NCBI RefSeq assembly: GCF_001590605.1
Contig: NZ_CP014504.1
Coordinates: 4,464,001 to 4,528,000, forward strand
DNA length: 64,000 nucleotides
Source: Pedobacter cryoconitis
Lineage (GTDB): Bacteria; Bacteroidota; Bacteroidia; Sphingobacteriales; Sphingobacteriaceae
Direction: 5' to 3'
Shown one piece after another: positions 27,244-36,400 of this stretch. The position numbers were made by a program, and so were the translations under genes. Position 1 is the first letter of the stretch. Every line of letters starts with the position of its first letter. Below the pieces are notes generated by a model. The model searched no databases. It was not told the origin of the DNA and saw nothing but the letters and a program-made list of their open reading frames with translations.

Positions 27244-27633
27244 TTACTTATTATTTTGGTGGCGCAAGTTACATAACAGCGAGTATATTTCAAAGAAGCT
27301 GAACAATAAATATAAAGAAAAAAAGTTGAGCGCGAAAACTAACCCCTTTTCTTTAGTGTTCAGGCTGTAAATCAGTACAAAAGCCATAGAAAATATCATT
27401 TTCAAAACAATTGACCCCATAATCGCTATAATACCCGTCTCCGGATCCATTTTTATCCCCAGATAAGCCATTATATAAGCTATATAGGTGAGCCCGCCTA
27501 TAAAACCAAATAGTAACCAGAACTTATTAACGAGTAAGGTAACATTTGGAAATAATACAGGTAAGGCAAAGGCAGCTCCGGCAAGGAGCAGCGAATAAAT
27601 CAGATAGTACAATGTAAACTTTAAAACACTCAA
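27244..27633 (-). CDS. Membrane protein of the ATP synthase operon, AtpI-like position
   Basis: 129 residues, four membrane helices (about 5-27, 35-57, 66-90, 98-120). No motif I recognise. It sits between the AtpZ-like gene and atpB, where other bacteria carry atpI, and has similar size and topology. I infer a role in F0 assembly or a magnesium/ion function, as proposed for AtpI, but sequence support is weak. Confidence 0.75.
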   Translation of the reverse strand: MSVLKFTLYYLIYSLLLAGAAFALPVLFPNVTLLVNKFWLLFGFIGGLTYIAYIMAYLGIKMDPETGIIAIMGSIVLKMIFSMAFVLIYSLNTKEKGLVFALNFFSLYLLFSFFEIYSLLCNLRHQNNK

Positions 27634-27740
27634 AATACTTAATTTTTGACAAAAGTATGAGAATCTGTTTGAATTCAGATAATAAAATTATTTATTAGTT
27701 CATTTTAAACAGTTTCTGCAATTAACACAGATTACGAGAA

Positions 27741-27959
27741 TTAGTCTTTACTATTCAGTTGTCTGATAACCTGATATAAGGAAATAATCACACCTAAAAG
27801 GCCGAGCAATGCCGCATAAATCATTTGAGCATTATTTCTATATTGGTCAATTTTATAACCTGCGAAAGCAAATACACCGATGGTCGCCAGCATCTGGAAA
27901 CCCATCCCGGTATACTTTACAAAATTTGCTGATTTTTTTTCTTTTGGCTCGTCATTCAT
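27741..27959 (-). CDS. atpZ: AtpZ/AtpI family protein
   Basis: 72 residues. A charged start (MNDEPKEKKSANFVKYTGMGFQM) and two membrane helices with FAGYKIDQY in the loop, the hallmark of AtpZ-type proteins. First gene of the ATP synthase operon; proposed assembly or ion-handling factor for F0. It is divergent from the sprE gene with 146 bases between starts. Confidence 0.88.
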   Translation of the reverse strand: MNDEPKEKKSANFVKYTGMGFQMLATIGVFAFAGYKIDQYRNNAQMIYAALLGLLGVIISLYQVIRQLNSKD

Positions 27960-28048
27960 GAGGTTAATATATTTAGCGGCTATAAAAACAGATAGAGGTA
28001 ATAAATTTATAACAGCTTCTTAAACGGGCTCTTATAAAAAATTAATAA

Positions 28049-28083
28049 TTTGCACAGAAATATTGATGAATAAAATATTTTTG
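28049..28083 (+). promoter_or_regulatory. Bacteroidota promoter of the sprE-PBP1A-uvrC unit
   Basis: TTTG at 28049-28052 and a perfect -7 box TATTTTTG at 28076-28083, 23 bases apart. The ATG follows 22 bases later. Confidence 0.55.
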
Positions 28084-28105
28084 CATACATTCTAGTCTAT
28101 TTTAA

Positions 28106-31100
28106 ATGTTGACTCAAACTACTTATTTGAAGAATCTCCAACGCTCCAGTTTGAAATTGTTATTATTTTACCTGGGAAGCTCTTTATTAGTGGCTTGTAG
28201 TACGCCTAAAGATACGGCAACAAGCAGGGCTATGCAAAATTTAACTGCACGTTATAACTATATTTATAACGCGAATGTTATTCTCAATAATTACGAAGAA
28301 GAGTCGTATAATTCCTATATCGACAACTACAGTGACGTTTTACCAATCTATACTGATCCTGAAAAATTCAGTTCAGAAAGTGTTCTTCATGCACCAGCCA
28401 ATGACAGAGCACTGGACGCCATCGTCAAAAAATCAAGAGCCATTATTGCCGATAAAGCTTTCAGTAATTATATAGATGATGCCTACCTGCTATTGGGTAA
28501 AGCTTATTACCTTAAAACCAATTATTTCGTAGCCGAAGAATACTTCGATTATACCGCCAAAACCTATACCAAAGATATGAACGTGCTGATTACAGCACAA
28601 AACTGGAAAGCAAGAAGTTTGATGCAGCTCAACAATATGGAGGACGCTGCAATCATCCTGGATACTGTTTATGACAACCTGGAACTGGTGAAGAAGAAAA
28701 GGTCTGAGCCTTACGCAACTATTGCGCAGTCCTACATTTATCAGAACAGGTACAACGATGCCATTCCCATCCTGGAAAAAGCAGTCAAAGAAAGTCAATT
28801 GCACCGTAACAGTATCCGCTGGACTTTTATCCTTGCCCAATTATATGAGCGTCAGAAGAAATACAAAGAAGCTTTGGCGCTTTACACCAAAGTACAAAAA
28901 AGTAATGCTGGCTTTGAGTTGTATTTCAATGCAAACCTGAACAGGATCAAAGTTACCGGTATCCTCAATGGAGAACACCTGAGCCGGAAGAAGGAATTAC
29001 AAGCCTTGTTGAAAGATGACAAGAACCTGGACTACCATGATCAGATTTATTATCAGATTGCAGAAGACTATGCTGAAGAAGATAATATTACCGAAGCAGA
29101 AAAGTTTTACAAATTATCTATCAGGAACAGCACCAAGAACAATTATCAGAAAGGATTGTCCTATTTAAAGATGGCCGATCTGAATTTTAACAAACACAAA
29201 GATTTCCTGAAAGCAAAAGCGTACTATGATAGTACGGTAACCGTATTGCCTAAAAACTATCCGGGTTATGCACAGATCGTAAAAAAGAGCCAGAACCTGG
29301 AATATATTACTGACAGGTATGCTGTTATTGCTTACCAGGACACCCTGCAAATGCTGGCTGAACTCCCTGAGACAGACCGTATCGCTAAGATTAAAAAACT
29401 AACGAAAATTAAAGCAGCCTCTGTGGCCACGAATAACGGAACTTTCAGAAATGATCTTTTTCCTGAAGCTGGGAGGCGTAACAATACCGGTACACCAATT
29501 ACAGGTTCGTTCTATTTTAGTAATCCAGCGGCTTTGAGCAGGGGTTATACAGACTTTCTGACTAAATGGGGTAACAGGAAACAAGAGGATAACTGGAGAC
29601 AAAGTATTAAATCATCTTTACAAACCACTTCCGAAAGCATTGCCAAAGTAGAGAATGATGGCTATCCGACAGACAAATTAGGGATAGAGAAAACTATTGC
29701 TGATAAAGATACGACAGGTAAAAAATACATGGCAGCCGTTCCCCTGACTGCTGAGGCCGTTAAAGCTTCAAATGTAAAAATCATTGACGCTTATTATGAA
29801 ATTGCAAGTTTCTATCAGCAGGAGCTGGATGATCAGCCTGAGGCTATCCGGATCTATCAATTGATATTAAGCAGGTTTCCTGATAACAATCACCTGGGTT
29901 CTGTTTATTATAGCTTATACCTTGCCTATCAAAAAACAGACCCTGCGAATGCAGCCAGGTATAAAGCACTGGTGCTGGATAAATTTTCGGCAAGTGTTTA
30001 TGCCAAAACTATCCTTGACCCCTACTATTCTATGAAACAGTCTGACCTGGAAGCTGCAGGTATTAAAAGATATAACCAGGTATTCGAATTGTATGAAGGA
30101 AAAGCATTCCCGTCAGTGATTACTGAAGTGAATACTACTATTCAGCAATATCCGGCTGGTTCAATCAATCCTCAATTAAGTTATCTGAGAGCTATAGCAA
30201 TTGGAAGAACACAGCAAATTGATAGTCTGACAGCAGCCTTTAAAGCAATTACCAATATATATCCGGACGATAAATTAATCGTTCCATTGGTGAAAGAACA
30301 CCTGGCTTACATTGCTACACATCAGGGTGAATTCCGCAAAAGAAGAGTTGCTTTACCAGACTTTGATCCGGCAGAGCCTCGTTTCTTTACTTCAGCTCCT
30401 GTAACCGAAAAGGTTGTTCAACCGAATACACAACCAGATCTTCAGTCTATTGCACAACCAGCAAAAGAGAATCAGACTGCAGTTGTTAAACCACAAGCTG
30501 TTCCACCAGCAGTTATGAAGGAACAAACTGCTATTACCAAACAGATTCCGTTTGTTGAACCTGTAACCACTAAAGACGTTCCGGTTAACCAGCCACAGGT
30601 AGCTGTCGCAACTCCTGTTACCCCACCCGTTAAAATTGATGTGCCACCTGTTGGAACAGTTGTGCCGCCAGTTACTCCGCCTGTTCAGGTTGAAACGCCT
30701 GTCGCAGCTGTTGTCACTCCGGAAGTTACGCTGCCTGTTCCAGTAAAAACAGCTGAAGTTCCAGCTCCCCGCCCGGTTATTAAAGACAAAACCTTCAGTA
30801 CAGAAATAGCTAAAGTTTATTATTTTGTGATTGACGTGGCAGATGCCAGCCTGACCCTAAGTTCCTCGCGATTTGGGATCGGTCAATTTAATCGTGGAAA
30901 CTTCCCTGGAGGAGGTTTGAAACACCAATTAACAGAATTTGACAATGATCAACTGATATATGTTGGGAACTTTCTTAGTTTTGCAGAAGCAAAAAGTTAC
31001 GCTGACGGAATAACTCCTCAATTAAAACAGATCATGAAAGTCCCTGCTGGCACGTACAGCAGCTTTATTATCAGTAAGGAGAATTTCGAAAAGCTCCGGA

Positions 31101-31150
31101 GCAAGGATCTGGTAACTAAATATTTAGATTTCTACAAAAACAACTACTAA
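28106..31150 (+). CDS. sprE: SprE/PorW-like TPR lipoprotein of the type IX secretion system
   Basis: 1014 residues. A lipoprotein signal ends at Cys31 (LLVAC), followed by the family's NLTARYNYIYNANV segment. Many TPR-like helical repeats cover about 90-740. A Pro/Val/Thr-rich linker covers about 760-900. A C-terminal alpha/beta domain (KVYYFVIDVADAS to the end) closes the protein as in SprE. SprE/PorW is an outer-membrane-associated lipoprotein that links parts of the type IX system. The TPR-rich length and the nearby gldKLMN support the call. PBP1A starts 2 bases after its stop. Confidence 0.88.
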   Translation: MLTQTTYLKNLQRSSLKLLLFYLGSSLLVACSTPKDTATSRAMQNLTARYNYIYNANVILNNYEEESYNSYIDNYSDVLPIYTDPEKFSSESVLHAPANDRALDAIVKKSRAIIADKAFSNYIDDAYLLLGKAYYLKTNYFVAEEYFDYTAKTYTKDMNVLITAQNWKARSLMQLNNMEDAAIILDTVYDNLELVKKKRSEPYATIAQSYIYQNRYNDAIPILEKAVKESQLHRNSIRWTFILAQLYERQKKYKEALALYTKVQKSNAGFELYFNANLNRIKVTGILNGEHLSRKKELQALLKDDKNLDYHDQIYYQIAEDYAEEDNITEAEKFYKLSIRNSTKNNYQKGLSYLKMADLNFNKHKDFLKAKAYYDSTVTVLPKNYPGYAQIVKKSQNLEYITDRYAVIAYQDTLQMLAELPETDRIAKIKKLTKIKAASVATNNGTFRNDLFPEAGRRNNTGTPITGSFYFSNPAALSRGYTDFLTKWGNRKQEDNWRQSIKSSLQTTSESIAKVENDGYPTDKLGIEKTIADKDTTGKKYMAAVPLTAEAVKASNVKIIDAYYEIASFYQQELDDQPEAIRIYQLILSRFPDNNHLGSVYYSLYLAYQKTDPANAARYKALVLDKFSASVYAKTILDPYYSMKQSDLEAAGIKRYNQVFELYEGKAFPSVITEVNTTIQQYPAGSINPQLSYLRAIAIGRTQQIDSLTAAFKAITNIYPDDKLIVPLVKEHLAYIATHQGEFRKRRVALPDFDPAEPRFFTSAPVTEKVVQPNTQPDLQSIAQPAKENQTAVVKPQAVPPAVMKEQTAITKQIPFVEPVTTKDVPVNQPQVAVATPVTPPVKIDVPPVGTVVPPVTPPVQVETPVAAVVTPEVTLPVPVKTAEVPAPRPVIKDKTFSTEIAKVYYFVIDVADASLTLSSSRFGIGQFNRGNFPGGGLKHQLTEFDNDQLIYVGNFLSFAEAKSYADGITPQLKQIMKVPAGTYSSFIISKENFEKLRSKDLVTKYLDFYKNNY

Positions 31151-31152
31151 AA

Positions 31153-33378
31153 ATGACCAAAAATATTTCGGCTGCAGAGATAAAAAGCTATAACATTACG
31201 CTCTGGAAGTTACTGATAGGTGCCATGATCCTGTTTGCAATCTTTATTGTTGCAATCGGTTTTGGGCTATTTGGTACCCTGCCATCCTTCAGAGATATTG
31301 AACACCCTAAAAGCAATCAGGCTACTGAAATATTAACTGAAGACAAAAGGGTATTAGGTACCTATTTTGTACAAAACCGCTCTAATGTAACTTACCCTGA
31401 GATCTCTCCAAATGTAATCAATGCCCTGATCTCTACAGAAGACACCAGGTTTAAAGAACATTCAGGGATTGACTTTAAACGTACATTCACCATTATCTTC
31501 TACAATTTAGTGGGTAAAAAACAAGGGGCAAGTACCATCACTCAGCAGCTGGCTCTTAACCTTTTCTCAGAAGAAGGCCGTCAAAAGAACTTCTTCAAAC
31601 GTTTAATGCAAAAATTCCAGGAATGGATTGTTGCGGTAAAACTGGAACGTAACTTTACCAAAGAAGAAATTATTACCATGTACCTGAATACCGTAGATTT
31701 TGGTAACCAGGCTTATGGAATTAAATCTGCAGCAAGAGTTTATTTCAATACAACGCCAGATCAGCTTACCGTTGCACAAGCTGCAACATTGGTTGGACTG
31801 CAAAAAGGAATTACCCGCTACTCTCCTACCCGTAACCCGGAAAGATCATTAGCCAGACGAAATACAGTCATGTCAAATATGGTCAAAGAAGATTTGCTGA
31901 CCCAACAACAATATGACGAAGAAAAAGCAAAACCATTAGCTCTTAAGTTCAGTGCAGCAACTGTAAATGATGGAATTGCTCCATATTTCAGAGCAGTGCT
32001 GAAAAATGATATTAAGAAAATCTTCCAGGAACGTTCTATCTTAAAAGCAGATGGTACACCATACGATCTGGACAGAGATGGCCTGAAGATTATCACGACC
32101 ATCAATTACGACATGCAGGTTTATGCCGAAGAAGCGCAAAAAGATGCCATGCGGGTATTACAAGCCCAATTTACAAAAGGCTGGAAAGGCAGAAACCCAT
32201 TCAAGGATAAAGAACTGCAAATTGAGCAGGGTATTAAAAGATCTGACCGTTATAAAGCTTTGCAGCTGGAAGGAAAATCAGAATCAGAAATTAAAGCAGA
32301 TTTCAATACCCCGGCCGAAATGAGCATTTTTACGTGGAAAGGAAATCTGGATACGCTGATGAAGCCTATAGATTCTGTAAAATATTATAAATTATTGTTA
32401 AGAAATGCCATGATGGCGATGGATCCGAAAACCGGCTATGTTAAAGCGTGGGTTGGTGGTATTAACTACGAACATTTCAAATACGACCAGGTAAAAATGG
32501 GAACCAGGCAAGTAGGTTCAACAGCTAAACCTTTTACCTATTCGGTAGCGATAGAAAATGGTTACTCACCATGTTATCAGGTCTTGAATGAGCCGGTAAC
32601 GATTGAAGTTCCGGGCAGTGCGCCATGGACGCCAAAGTCTGGCGGTACCTTACCGGGTTACATTACTTTGCAGAAAGCCCTTGCCTTTTCTCAGAATTAC
32701 ATTGCTGCTTACCTGATGAAACAAGTAGGCCCTACAGCAGTCGCTACACTGGCCAAAAGAATGGGGATCACTTCTAATGTACCTGCATATCCATCTATCG
32801 CATTAGGCTCTTTTGATGCCTCTGTATTTGATATGGTAGGTGCTTACAGTGTATTTGCCAATAAAGGAGTGTGGACACAGCCAACTTATATTTTAAGGAT
32901 TGAAGATAAAAACGGTGTGGTCCTGTTCTCTCAAACACCACAAAAACACCCTGCAATGAACGAAGACGTCGCTTATGTGATGACACGTATGCTGGAAGGT
33001 GTAGTGAAAAACGGTTATGGCTATGGTCTGATCGGTAAATACGGACTAAAGAACCCTATTGGTGGTAAAACCGGAACAACACAGAATAATTCTGATGGAT
33101 GGTTTGTAGGGATTACCCCTGATCTTGTTGCTGGGGTATGGACAGGTTGTGAAGACCGCGCATTTCACTTTATCAATACCAGAGAAGGTGAGGGTTCAAA
33201 AACAGCTATGCCTATTTTTGGTGGCTTCTTCAAGAAAGTATATGCCAATCCTAAATTAAAAATAAGTAAAGGCGACTTTGAAGTACCGAAAAGCGGTGTA
33301 TCTATCACTTACGATTGTAACCAATATCAACAGCAACAAACTGATACCACAGAACTGGACAAGAAGCTGGGTTTTTAA
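31153..33378 (+). CDS. Penicillin-binding protein 1A, bifunctional
   Basis: 741 residues. One N-terminal membrane helix (about 18-42), a GT51 glycosyltransferase domain with catalytic Glu96 (STEDTRFKEHSGID) and GASTITQQLALNLF, and a transpeptidase domain with Ser456-Lys459 (GSTAKPF), Ser513-Asn515 (SQN) and Lys639-Thr-Gly. It polymerises and cross-links peptidoglycan in the periplasm. It lies between sprE and uvrC with almost no spacing, so it is probably cotranscribed. Confidence 0.96.
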   Translation: MTKNISAAEIKSYNITLWKLLIGAMILFAIFIVAIGFGLFGTLPSFRDIEHPKSNQATEILTEDKRVLGTYFVQNRSNVTYPEISPNVINALISTEDTRFKEHSGIDFKRTFTIIFYNLVGKKQGASTITQQLALNLFSEEGRQKNFFKRLMQKFQEWIVAVKLERNFTKEEIITMYLNTVDFGNQAYGIKSAARVYFNTTPDQLTVAQAATLVGLQKGITRYSPTRNPERSLARRNTVMSNMVKEDLLTQQQYDEEKAKPLALKFSAATVNDGIAPYFRAVLKNDIKKIFQERSILKADGTPYDLDRDGLKIITTINYDMQVYAEEAQKDAMRVLQAQFTKGWKGRNPFKDKELQIEQGIKRSDRYKALQLEGKSESEIKADFNTPAEMSIFTWKGNLDTLMKPIDSVKYYKLLLRNAMMAMDPKTGYVKAWVGGINYEHFKYDQVKMGTRQVGSTAKPFTYSVAIENGYSPCYQVLNEPVTIEVPGSAPWTPKSGGTLPGYITLQKALAFSQNYIAAYLMKQVGPTAVATLAKRMGITSNVPAYPSIALGSFDASVFDMVGAYSVFANKGVWTQPTYILRIEDKNGVVLFSQTPQKHPAMNEDVAYVMTRMLEGVVKNGYGYGLIGKYGLKNPIGGKTGTTQNNSDGWFVGITPDLVAGVWTGCEDRAFHFINTREGEGSKTAMPIFGGFFKKVYANPKLKISKGDFEVPKSGVSITYDCNQYQQQQTDTTELDKKLGF

Positions 33379-35184
33379 ATGAGCATTTTTGATTATAAAA
33401 AGGCGTTAGCCGATATTCCGCACAAACCCGGTGTTTATCAATACTGGGACCAGGAAGATACGCTTATTTATATTGGCAAGGCCAAAGATTTAAGAAACCG
33501 TGTCGGCTCTTATTTCAACCAGGATAACCAGATGAATGGTAAAACACGGGTATTGGTTTCCAAAATCCGCAAGATTACTTTTACTATTGTTGATACCGAA
33601 ATTGATGCCTGGCTGCTGGAAAACAGCCTGATTAAAAAACATCAGCCAAGGTATAATATCATGCTGAAAGATGATAAGACCTATCCATGGATTATTATCA
33701 AAAAAGAACCCTTTCCACGCTTGTACTGGACACGGAAAATGATCAAAGACGGATCTACCTATTTTGGTCCTTATGCCTCTGTAGGGATGATGCACACCAT
33801 ACTTGACCTGATTAAAGAAACTTATCCGCTGCGTACCTGTAACCTTCCGCTTACGGACGAGAACATCCACGCCGGAAAATTCAAGGTTTGCCTTGAATAT
33901 CAGATTGGCAATTGTAAAGGTCCTTGTCAGGCTTATCAATCGGACGAAGATTATGACCAGAGTATCGCAGAAATTAAAGATATCCTGAACGGAAAAATCG
34001 GTAACGTTATCAAAGACGTTAAACTAGTGATCAAAAAAGCAGTCGATGAACTGAATTTTGAATATGCCCATCAGTATCAGAAAAAATTACTGGTCTTGGA
34101 AAAGTATCAAAGTAAATCAACTGTAGTCAACAGCTCTATTACGAATGTAGATGTGGTGAGTATTGCTTCTGATGAGCGTTATGCTTTTGTCAATTATTTA
34201 AAGATTATGAATGGAAGTATCATTCAGACGCAGACCATAGAGATCAAAAAACGACTTGATGAATCTGATGAGGAACTGCTTACCCTGGCTATTACCGAAT
34301 TCAGGACGAAGTTCAATAGTACTTCCAAAGAGATTATCGTCCCTTTTGATATCAAATTAAAAGATGAAAATTTAAAGTTTACTGTTCCTAAACTAGGTGA
34401 AAAGAAAAACCTGCTGGAACTTTCTCATAAAAACGTATTGTTCTTTAGACGTGAAAAGCTGAATCAATATGAAAAACTAAACCCGGATTTAAGGTCTGAA
34501 CGTATTTTAACACAAATGCAGAAAGATCTGATGCTGACACAGCTGCCTGTCCATATTGAATGTTTTGATAACTCGAACTTTCAGGGCGCTTATCCTGTTT
34601 CAGCGATTGTGGTTTTCAAGGATGCTAAACCTTCTAAAAAAGATTACAGGCATTTTAACGTGAAAACGGTAGAGGGCCCTAATGATTTTGCAACGATGGA
34701 GGAAGCTGTTTACAGGCGATATAAGCGCATGTTAGAAGAAGAGGAATCATTGCCTCAACTGATCATCATTGACGGCGGTAAGGGCCAGCTATCATCTGCA
34801 GTAAGCAGTTTAAAGAAATTAGGAATAGAACATAAGGTTACTGTCATTGGTATCGCTAAAAGACTCGAGGAATTATATTATTCCGGAGATAGCTATCCGC
34901 TGCACCTGGATAAGAAATCAGAGACATTAAAAGTTATTCAGCAGCTCCGTGATGAGGCTCACCGTTTTGGGATTACCTTCCACAGAAAGAAAAGAGATCA
35001 GGGCACTTTAAAGACCGAACTGGAAGATATTCCGGGTATTGGCAAAACAACAGCCGACAAGCTTTTACGCCAGTTTAAATCCGTTAAAAAAATCAGAGAG
35101 GCTACAGAAGCTGAATTGGAGAAAGTGCTGAACAAGGCACAGGTTAAAACCCTGCTGGCACATTTCACTCCAAAAATCACTTAA
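33379..35184 (+). CDS. uvrC: Excinuclease ABC subunit C
   Basis: 601 residues. GIY-YIG nuclease domain at the start (PGVYQYWDQEDTLIYIGKAKDLRNRV), a Cys-containing region (CLEYQIGNCKGPCQAY), a UVR segment, an RNase H-like domain (IECFDNSNFQGAYPVSAIVVF; IIIDGGKGQLSSA) and C-terminal helix-hairpin-helix (LEDIPGIGKTTADKLLRQF). It makes both incisions in nucleotide excision repair. Its ATG directly follows the PBP1A stop. Confidence 0.98.
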   Translation: MSIFDYKKALADIPHKPGVYQYWDQEDTLIYIGKAKDLRNRVGSYFNQDNQMNGKTRVLVSKIRKITFTIVDTEIDAWLLENSLIKKHQPRYNIMLKDDKTYPWIIIKKEPFPRLYWTRKMIKDGSTYFGPYASVGMMHTILDLIKETYPLRTCNLPLTDENIHAGKFKVCLEYQIGNCKGPCQAYQSDEDYDQSIAEIKDILNGKIGNVIKDVKLVIKKAVDELNFEYAHQYQKKLLVLEKYQSKSTVVNSSITNVDVVSIASDERYAFVNYLKIMNGSIIQTQTIEIKKRLDESDEELLTLAITEFRTKFNSTSKEIIVPFDIKLKDENLKFTVPKLGEKKNLLELSHKNVLFFRREKLNQYEKLNPDLRSERILTQMQKDLMLTQLPVHIECFDNSNFQGAYPVSAIVVFKDAKPSKKDYRHFNVKTVEGPNDFATMEEAVYRRYKRMLEEEESLPQLIIIDGGKGQLSSAVSSLKKLGIEHKVTVIGIAKRLEELYYSGDSYPLHLDKKSETLKVIQQLRDEAHRFGITFHRKKRDQGTLKTELEDIPGIGKTTADKLLRQFKSVKKIREATEAELEKVLNKAQVKTLLAHFTPKIT

Positions 35185-35230
35185 ATTTACCAACCCTTTC
35201 AGTAGAAAGAATTTAAAATTTAAACCTTAC

Positions 35231-35269
35231 AAAAAAGCGCTGCTATCTAATGATAACAACGCTTTTTTT
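35231..35269. terminator. Bidirectional terminator
   Basis: A-run and T-run flank an imperfect stem (GCGCTGCTATC with GATAACAACGC, two mismatches). It serves uvrC and gldN, which converge here. Confidence 0.75.
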
Positions 35270-35292
35270 ATGTTTTGATATTGATAAAGGTC

Positions 35293-36393
35293 TTAGTATT
35301 CCCACAAACTTTGTTCGTAGTCTGCCATTCCTTTTTTAATCCGTTCTGATTCATACAATTTTCTAGGATCTTTAGGATCGGTCTGATTCAAAATCTCTAT
35401 AATAGTTTTATTGGCCGGGTTTGTTTCTTTCACGATATTACTGGAAAACAACCTTCTCACAAAGAAATCATCGAAAGTTAGTACCGATGCATCATTTGAT
35501 GGATCCTGTAGTTTCTTCTTGCTCAATATCGTTCTGGCTTCATCATAATAAATCCAGAATACGGGTTGCCAGTTCCCCTCAACCATTTTCATGGGTGCAA
35601 GCCCCACAATACGTGGTTCAAAGATTGAGCGCTTCACGTCCAGAATCCAATCTTCCTTAATTCTGTATTTTAGGAATTCATCTGCTCTTAAACGTTTCAA
35701 TACAGGATCTCCGATTTTACCTTTCTCATCAGCTTCTCCTTCAGAAGTCCCTCTTGCATTTCTCAATGCCTCGGCCGAAGTCAGCGCAATCTTGAAAGCG
35801 TCATTATCTTCCAGCACTTTTCCAGCAGTGGTATCTTTAGGTGAATAAGCTGTTAATTCCTCGTTTCCAATGGCTTCCAACAGAACTTCTATCAGTTTAG
35901 AGTTCTCTGTATTCAACACTGAATTGATCGTATCCCGTAAATCAAGCTCTCTCCAGATACGTTTAGAATAAAATACATCTTCTTCTCTGACATCTGCATA
36001 AGGAACCATTACACTGCTATCTACATCTTTTCTTGCAAAAAAACCATCTTTTGGAGGGGTCTTGATCTTAGATTTTTTAAGCAAAGGCGTAGTGGCGGCA
36101 GCAGCTGTTGTAGCAACTGGTGTATTAAATGATGGTGTATTTGCAGCAGGAGTATTCACCGAAGGTGTACTAACTGCTGGTGTAGCAATTGGTGTAACCG
36201 TTTCAGGTACTGGCTTCGTTACTTCTGTAGCCGGTACTGCAACCGCATCCGGAGCTGGTGTAACTGCTGCAGGAGTTGAGTTTGTTGGTTTTATCTTCGG
36301 ACGCTGACTAACAACTGGTTTTACAGGTTTACTCTGCGCGAACGCCTCGGTTCCCACGAACAACAGGATAATCAGATATAAAAATTGTTTCAT
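35293..36393 (-). CDS. gldN: Gliding motility/type IX secretion protein GldN
   Basis: 366 residues. A signal peptide (1-19, ending AFAQ), a Pro/Thr/Val-rich low-complexity linker (about 20-105, with repeated TPxxNTP), then the GldN domain with YADVREEDVFYSKRIWRELDLRDTIN and IKEDWILDVKRSIFEPRIVGLAPM. GldN/PorN is a periplasmic partner of GldK in the ring under the outer membrane. The linker is longer than I expect for the family. Last gene of the gldKLMN operon. Confidence 0.95.
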   Translation of the reverse strand: MKQFLYLIILLFVGTEAFAQSKPVKPVVSQRPKIKPTNSTPAAVTPAPDAVAVPATEVTKPVPETVTPIATPAVSTPSVNTPAANTPSFNTPVATTAAAATTPLLKKSKIKTPPKDGFFARKDVDSSVMVPYADVREEDVFYSKRIWRELDLRDTINSVLNTENSKLIEVLLEAIGNEELTAYSPKDTTAGKVLEDNDAFKIALTSAEALRNARGTSEGEADEKGKIGDPVLKRLRADEFLKYRIKEDWILDVKRSIFEPRIVGLAPMKMVEGNWQPVFWIYYDEARTILSKKKLQDPSNDASVLTFDDFFVRRLFSSNIVKETNPANKTIIEILNQTDPKDPRKLYESERIKKGMADYEQSLWEY

Positions 36394-36400
36394 CTTGATT

